Assembly: GCA_023955225.1 (NCBI GenBank)
Contig: JAGSGJ010000013.1
Location: 1-45,803 of the forward strand
Direction: 5' to 3'
Origin: Sulfurovum sp.
Lineage (GTDB): Bacteria > Campylobacterota > Campylobacteria > Campylobacterales > Sulfurovaceae
DNA length: 45,803 nucleotides
Every line of letters begins with the position of its first letter. The stretch's first letter is position 1. Under the pieces are notes generated by a model. The model ran no database searches and was not told the origin of the DNA. It saw nothing but the letters and a program-made list of their open reading frames with translations. A program made the position numbers and the translations under genes. Of the stretch, positions 41,426-45,803 are shown in pieces.

Positions 41426-42445
41426 GTGTATAGACGCCCACATTTTACTGAATATATCATGGCAAGGCTCGTGACACTGGCTGTGTTTACAAGTGTTGTT
41501 TTTAGCATTCTGTTTCTGATCTTGATTCCTGACGATAATACGGCTTTTATTGCGATGGGAATATTGATATTAGGCTTTTCCGTATTCATCTATGCCATAT
41601 ACCGTGGAGCTGGGCGTATGCAGAAAGAATTATATATTATTAACACCTATTTGGATAACCTTGATAAAACAGATAAAATAGATTACAAAGCACATTTTTT
41701 TACCCAAGAGTTTGGAGATATTCATCAGAGCCTTATTAAGGTACTTAACAGTGCCAAGAAACGTGAAGAGGTCAAGCAACGTTATAATGCAAAACTTAAA
41801 CTTAAAAATCGTCAGCGCGCAGATATGATCTCAGCTATTGCGCATGAATTTCGTAATCCAATAGCTTCTATTATGGGGTATGCGCAGACGTTGGAAGAGG
41901 ATAAAGAGATTCCTCAGGCACTGCAGGAAAAATTTCTAAGCAAGATCTATAACAACGGAATAAAAATAGAAGCACTACTTAGCAGACTTGTTTTATGGAA
42001 TAAATTTGAGAGTGGTGAAGCAACACTGCATCCCAGTAACTTTGATCTTTATGCTTTGGTGCAAGAAGTAAAAACTGCTTTAGAAGATAAATACCCGCAA
42101 AGAGAAATCGTGATAGAAGGAAGTACGTATATGGTCGATGCTGATCGTACACTTTTAGAAGTTGTACTCAAAAATCTGATGGAAAATGCATTAAAATATT
42201 CCAAAGATGAAGTATTAGTAAAGATAGATTCAGATCAAATATCTGTGATAGATCAAGGTGCAGGTATCTCCTCTTCGGATATCACCAAGGTCACTAAAAA
42301 GTTTTATCGCTCAGGTACACATAGCTGGGATAACTCTATGGGATTAGGACTCTCTATTGTCAAGAGTATTCTCTCGTTGCACGGTACTGAATTAGAGATA
42401 GAGAGTGAAGAAGAGAAAGGTTCTAAATTTTCTTTTCATATTTAA
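41426..42445 (+). CDS. Sensor histidine kinase without adjacent regulator
   Basis: 339 residues. Two close membrane segments (about 14-33 and 37-56) leave almost no periplasmic loop. A coiled region follows, HisKA with phospho-His H140 in AIAHEFRNPIASIMGYAQ, and a HATPase domain with N-box VLKNLMENALKYS, DQGAGIS and GLGLSIVKSIL, all intact. The start is GTG at 41426; an ATG at 41459 would fall inside the first membrane segment. No response regulator adjoins it. It is last in the rhodanese-dapE unit and lies just upstream of the molybdoenzyme operon. Confidence 0.88.
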   Translation: MYRRPHFTEYIMARLVTLAVFTSVVFSILFLILIPDDNTAFIAMGILILGFSVFIYAIYRGAGRMQKELYIINTYLDNLDKTDKIDYKAHFFTQEFGDIHQSLIKVLNSAKKREEVKQRYNAKLKLKNRQRADMISAIAHEFRNPIASIMGYAQTLEEDKEIPQALQEKFLSKIYNNGIKIEALLSRLVLWNKFESGEATLHPSNFDLYALVQEVKTALEDKYPQREIVIEGSTYMVDADRTLLEVVLKNLMENALKYSKDEVLVKIDSDQISVIDQGAGISSSDITKVTKKFYRSGTHSWDNSMGLGLSIVKSILSLHGTELEIESEEEKGSKFSFHI

Positions 42446-42466
42446 TTGATAATAATCTTCAACTAT

Positions 42467-42500
42467 TTTGATGCATTAAATTTCTTTTTGATACATCAAA
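42467..42500 (+). promoter_or_regulatory. Two palindromic operator-like sites before the molybdoenzyme operon
   Basis: TTTGATGCATTAAA (42467-42480) and TTTGATACATCAAA (42487-42500) are near-identical 14-base sites, 20 bp apart, about two helical turns. The second is a perfect palindrome of 6-base arms around 2 bases; the first has one change. The 2-base spacer differs from the 4 of FNR sites. They lie upstream of possible -10 boxes at 42553-42558 (TATACT) and 42604-42609 (TATAAT). Confidence 0.5.
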
Positions 42501-42600
42501 GTAAAAACTTAACGTTTCTTTGAACAAATAACCACTTTTTAATCCAAACTTTTATACTATTAAATTATGCACTACCCTATATCTGAACGGATTAATGGGT

Positions 42601-42619
42601 TCTTATAATTATTATAAGA
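42601..42619 (+). promoter_or_regulatory. Perfect palindrome overlapping a -10 box before the molybdoenzyme operon
   Basis: TCTTATAAT, one T, ATTATAAGA: 9-bp arms around a single base, containing TATAAT at 42604-42609. It ends 23 bases before the start of the iron-sulfur gene. It may be an operator over the promoter or chance in AT-rich sequence. Confidence 0.4.
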
Positions 42620-42642
42620 CTAGCTAAATTTAAGGAGGAAGC

Positions 42643-43398
42643 ATGAAATTAGGTTTCTTAGTTGACCTTAACCTATGTATGGGTTGTAAAGGTTGTGAGA
42701 TTGCTTGTAAAGTGGAAAATGAAGTTCCATTGAGTACTTGGCGTTTACGTGTTAAATATATAGATTTGGGGACATTCCCGGATACTAGAAGATCATTTAC
42801 ACCATTGCGTTGTAATCACTGTGAGAACGCACCGTGTGAGCGTATTTGTCCTGTATCTGCATTACATTATCTAGAGAATGGTATTGTAAATATCGACAGT
42901 GATAGATGTATTGGTTGTGCTGGTTGTATGATGGCGTGTCCTTATGGAGCGATCTATATGGATCCTGAAACGAACACAGCAGATAAGTGTACATACTGTG
43001 CGCACCGTATTGAGAGTGGTATGATGCCGGCATGTGTGGTAGCTTGTCCTGTTGAAGCAAATATCTTTGGTGATATTGAAGATGACCACAGTCATATTTC
43101 ACTTTATATCATGGAACACAAAGGTGCTGTTCAAGTACGTAAGCCTGAAAAGCACACTAGCCCGACACACTTTTATGTAGGTGGTGGTAATCAAACACTT
43201 AACCCACTTGCACACCAGAGAATCGAAGGCTATAACCTCTTCAATGATATTACAAAACTTCATCATGTAGGTGATAAAAATCATGGTATTCTTGATAGAT
43301 TTTTAGCACCATTTGTTGGACATGAGACAGCAGATAATGCAAGTTTTATTGAATCAGCAACAAGTGCTGAATCACATGAGCAAGAGGGAGGTCACTAA
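42643..43398 (+). CDS. Four-cluster iron-sulfur subunit of a molybdoenzyme (PsrB/TtrB/DmsB type)
   Basis: 251 residues with sixteen Cys in four groups that should bind four [4Fe-4S] clusters: C12-C22 (CMGCKGCEIACK), CNHCENAPCERICP, CIGCAGCMMACPYG and CTYCAHRIESG..CVVACP. It would pass electrons between the membrane quinone site and the molybdopterin subunit. It lacks a signal peptide and would be carried out by the Tat-exported partner. The His-rich tail after residue 165 is longer than the core needs. AAGGAGG stands seven bases before the ATG. First gene of the operon. Confidence 0.93.
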   Translation: MKLGFLVDLNLCMGCKGCEIACKVENEVPLSTWRLRVKYIDLGTFPDTRRSFTPLRCNHCENAPCERICPVSALHYLENGIVNIDSDRCIGCAGCMMACPYGAIYMDPETNTADKCTYCAHRIESGMMPACVVACPVEANIFGDIEDDHSHISLYIMEHKGAVQVRKPEKHTSPTHFYVGGGNQTLNPLAHQRIEGYNLFNDITKLHHVGDKNHGILDRFLAPFVGHETADNASFIESATSAESHEQEGGH

Positions 43399-43399
43399 G

Positions 43400-44350
43400 A
43401 TGGTAGAAAGTACAATTCATGCAACACAAGCAGTTGTAACACTAGACGTGCCAATCCAAGGAATTATTTGGGGTAGTATTATTACTGTAAACATGTGGGC
43501 AAAAAGTATCGGTACAGGTGTTGTATTTTTAGCAGCATTCCTATGGTTTAGACACAGTAAAGATGATATGCCTAACTTAAGATGGCTTATGCCGGTGATT
43601 GCATTCTTGTCATTAAATGTATTCTTATTGTTTACATTGATCGATTTGCACCAACCGTACAGGATGATTCATATCTTTACGCATCCGCATTGGACTTCGT
43701 CTATTACTGTTGGTGCATGGTTGGCATCACTTTTCTTAGGTCTCATTACGATACTTATGGTGATTGGTGTTGCAGATGCATTTCCATCACTAGGTGGTAA
43801 GAAATGTAAGATCACAGCAATAGCTAGAAATAATTCGGCAGTGTATGAGCGAATTATGCCGTTCCTAGTATTCTTAGCGATACCTGTAACAACGTATACA
43901 GCTATTATCATGGCACAATCAAGTGCAAGAGAGTTATGGCAAGCACCAACTGAAGTTATGCAAATGATGTGGGCAGCACTTATGGCTGGTTCTGCAGCAC
44001 TTATCTTCGTGTCAGGTTCATGGAGTAAAGAAGCTAGAAAAGATTTGGCACTTGTACTTACTATGGCTGTATTCTTTAGTTTTATGATGTATATGGGTGA
44101 GTATTTCTTCTCATTCAAATCTTCAGAAGCAGAAGCAGTTTTAGCATTTGTACATTCAGGTGGAGAGTATAGTGTTGAATTCTGGTTTGGTATGACGCTT
44201 GGGTTTATTATCCCATTCTTCTTAGGAATGAGTTACATGAAATCAGAAAACACAACGCTGCTTAGATTTGCAGCTATTTTAGCATTAGTAGGGTTATTCT
44301 TGGTAAAAGATGTATGGCTTAAGATCCCACAAATGTTACCATTAAGTTAA
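43400..44350 (+). CDS. NrfD/PsrC-type membrane subunit of a molybdoenzyme
   Basis: 316 residues from the ATG at 43400, supported by GGGAGG ten bases before it and by one base of spacing from the previous stop. The frame extends upstream to 43313 but only through the preceding gene. About eight membrane helices are predicted. NrfD features include the early GIIWGSIITVNMWAKSIGTG, LIDLHQPYRM, WTSSITVGAW and the final FFLGMSYM helix. The family oxidises menaquinol at the membrane without heme. It is the anchor and quinol-reaction subunit of the complex. Confidence 0.92.
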   Translation: MVESTIHATQAVVTLDVPIQGIIWGSIITVNMWAKSIGTGVVFLAAFLWFRHSKDDMPNLRWLMPVIAFLSLNVFLLFTLIDLHQPYRMIHIFTHPHWTSSITVGAWLASLFLGLITILMVIGVADAFPSLGGKKCKITAIARNNSAVYERIMPFLVFLAIPVTTYTAIIMAQSSARELWQAPTEVMQMMWAALMAGSAALIFVSGSWSKEARKDLALVLTMAVFFSFMMYMGEYFFSFKSSEAEAVLAFVHSGGEYSVEFWFGMTLGFIIPFFLGMSYMKSENTTLLRFAAILALVGLFLVKDVWLKIPQMLPLS

Positions 44351-44363
44351 GGAGAAGATATCT

Positions 44364-45803
44364 ATGACAAAATCAATGAATACAGAAGATAAAAATTTTA
44401 TCGAAGGTAGAAGAAGTTTCCTTAAAGGTACAGCTTACTCTGTCGCAGGTGCAACACTTGCTGCAGGTGTATTTAAAACTGTAGCTGATACGCCGGCAAT
44501 GGCAGAAACAAAGTTCACACCAACACCGAAGACACTTTCATTCTATCCGCCACTTGAAGAGTGGGATAGCTTTACTGAGTTGAGTGGAGATGATTGGAAA
44601 AGAGGCGGTACGAGTAGAAATGGTGTTCAGAGCGAAGATAATCCTGATGGGATTAAAGCAACTGAATACATGCTTGTTCCTACATCATGTTCAAACTGTG
44701 AAGCATCATGTGGTCTGACTGCATGGGTTGACCTTTCTACATATAAAGCTGGTGGACAACTTGCAGTACGTAAATACATGGGTAACCCGCTTCATGCTGG
44801 TTCACGTGGTAGAAACTGTGCGAAGGGTTATGCAACTCAGTCACAAATGTACGATCCAGACAGAATTCCTTTCCCTTTAATGAGAGCACCAGGTTCTAAA
44901 AGAGGTGAAGGTAAGTGGGTAAGAACCACTTGGGATGAAGCAATGGTGAAAATCGGTAAGAAAATGCACGATACGCTAAAAGTGGGTGATGAGATTTCTA
45001 AAAAATCAATCATGTACCACGTTGGACGTCCAAACGAAAATGGTTTTGGTCACCGTGTACCTCATTCAATGGGTCTTGACGGGTATGATTCTCATACAAA
45101 CATCTGTTCTGCAGGTGCTAGACAAGGTACTATCCAGTGGTCAAACGATGATAGAAACTCTCCTGATTGGGCTAATGCAAAGTTGATTTTCCTTCAGTCT
45201 TCTCATGCAGCTGATGCAGGTCACTACTTCCAACAAGCAGCAGGTCGTATTGCTGAAGCACGTAAAAAAGGTGCAAAACTTGTTGTTATGGATCCAAGAC
45301 TTTCTAACTCTGCTGGTATGGCAGACCTTTGGGTACCATGTTGGCCAGGAACAGAGACAGCACTTTATCTCTATCTTGCAAACAGAATCCTCAATGAAAA
45401 AGGTATCAATGGTGAAGATCTTGTAAATCACAATTTCGTGAAAAATTGGGTAAACTGGGATCACCTAATGAAAGACAGAGATTATCTTCAAGTACTTGTA
45501 GATAAAAAATATATCAAAGCTGTTCCAGCGGGTGATACTTATGAAGACTTCATTACAATGATCTCTGAAATGTATTCTCCATATACACTTGACTTTGTAG
45601 CTGAAGAGTGTCGTATTGAAAAACGTATAGTAGAGAAACTTTACGATATGTTCATCGATGCAGGTGCAAGAGTTGCAACCTATATCTGGAGAGCAGGACC
45701 GATTGGTCACAAAGGTGGATGGATGATCGCTAGAGCAGGATTCTTACCATTTGTACTTCGTGGTGCAATGGCTGGTGATAAAGGTGGTGTTGGACTTCAC
45801 CAC
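44364..45803 (+). CDS. Molybdopterin oxidoreductase catalytic subunit, 5' part (runs off window)
   Basis: 480 codons are visible and remain open at the edge. A Tat signal with R16-R17 (GRRSFLKG) and a hydrophobic stretch ends near AMAE. The proximal [4Fe-4S] motif is C109, C112, C116 and C152 (SCSNCEASC .. GRNCAKG). A Cys in HTNICSAGARQ (C248) is the likely molybdenum ligand. Later motifs are KLIFLQSS and KLVVMDPRLSNSA. The B-C-A gene order and NrfD anchor fit polysulfide, thiosulfate, tetrathionate or arsenate reductase relatives; the substrate cannot be fixed from this part. GGAGA precedes the ATG. TatBC encoded at 10578-11866 would export it. Confidence 0.93.
   Translation, partial: MTKSMNTEDKNFIEGRRSFLKGTAYSVAGATLAAGVFKTVADTPAMAETKFTPTPKTLSFYPPLEEWDSFTELSGDDWKRGGTSRNGVQSEDNPDGIKATEYMLVPTSCSNCEASCGLTAWVDLSTYKAGGQLAVRKYMGNPLHAGSRGRNCAKGYATQSQMYDPDRIPFPLMRAPGSKRGEGKWVRTTWDEAMVKIGKKMHDTLKVGDEISKKSIMYHVGRPNENGFGHRVPHSMGLDGYDSHTNICSAGARQGTIQWSNDDRNSPDWANAKLIFLQSSHAADAGHYFQQAAGRIAEARKKGAKLVVMDPRLSNSAGMADLWVPCWPGTETALYLYLANRILNEKGINGEDLVNHNFVKNWVNWDHLMKDRDYLQVLVDKKYIKAVPAGDTYEDFITMISEMYSPYTLDFVAEECRIEKRIVEKLYDMFIDAGARVATYIWRAGPIGHKGGWMIARAGFLPFVLRGAMAGDKGGVGLHH

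Noticed and set aside
42487..42500. FNR/CRP binding site
   Set aside because: The arms TTGAT and ATCAA are separated by two bases, not four.
43313..43399. N-terminal extension of the NrfD-type protein
   Set aside because: It lies within the preceding iron-sulfur gene; the ATG at 43400 has GGGAGG before it and begins the expected protein.
1..45803. CRISPR array, tRNA or rRNA genes, prophage
   Set aside because: No repeat-spacer series, no T-loop plus acceptor pattern and no phage-type genes were seen by eye; a tRNAscan or CRISPR finder run would settle it.

Overview
The window is AT-rich bacterial chromosome from a Campylobacterota species (former Epsilonproteobacteria), most likely a Sulfurovum/Sulfurimonas-type sulfur-oxidising or sulfur-reducing relative. 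The main evidence is lineage-specific gene content and order: hobA (a DnaA partner known from this phylum) inside nudH-lysC-hobA-holB-folP, the block cvpA-fur-lysS-glyA-DUF1882, tatB-tatC-queA, an ArsRS-type two-component pair, a class II DAHP synthase, and a molybdoenzyme operon of the polysulfide/tetrathionate reductase type. These placements rest on recalled family knowledge and protein motifs; no database search was run. I saw no tRNA, rRNA, IS element, prophage or CRISPR array.

Layout. 1-3081: 3' part of ilvC, a divergent polysaccharide deacetylase and dprA. 3127-5220: a block that separates dprA from ruvX, with a TlpA-like thioredoxin gene, a 470-bp non-coding region and a secreted GH3 glycosidase. 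The non-coding region holds two tandem, stem-closed, GGA-rich elements and is the most unusual sequence in the window. 5225-9519: ruvX, a hybrid kinase-like protein with nearly every catalytic residue lost, and two tandem NlpC/P60 lipoproteins. 9532-13020: queA, tatC, tatB and hemW on the minus strand. 13255-22166: one long plus-strand gene string (nudH, lysC, hobA, holB, folP, sanA-like, ligA, tlyA, ribF, alpha/beta hydrolase), with most junctions touching or overlapping by 4 bases.

22188-31984: a REC-GAF-PAS-GGDEF diguanylate cyclase, cmoA, class II DAHP synthase, the ArsRS-type pair, aroE, trpE, a SPOR protein and DUF1882. Three genes here serve chorismate and tryptophan synthesis. 32040-37975 (minus): glyA, lysS, fur, cvpA, pilT, an ArsC/Spx-like protein and gatC. 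38081-42445 (plus): a thiol/redox-flavoured series (ferredoxin-thioredoxin reductase-like protein, rhodanese, YqiA-like esterase, dapE, two secreted thioredoxin-like proteins) ending in an orphan histidine kinase. 42643-45803: a B-C-A molybdoenzyme operon whose catalytic gene runs off the window. It is preceded by two palindromic operator-like sites 20 bp apart.

Most of the window is housekeeping. The best candidates for something undescribed are the tandem RNA-like elements at 3744-4077, the degenerate hybrid kinase at 5818-7977, the paired palindromes at 42467-42500 and the variant FTR-like protein at 38081-38422.
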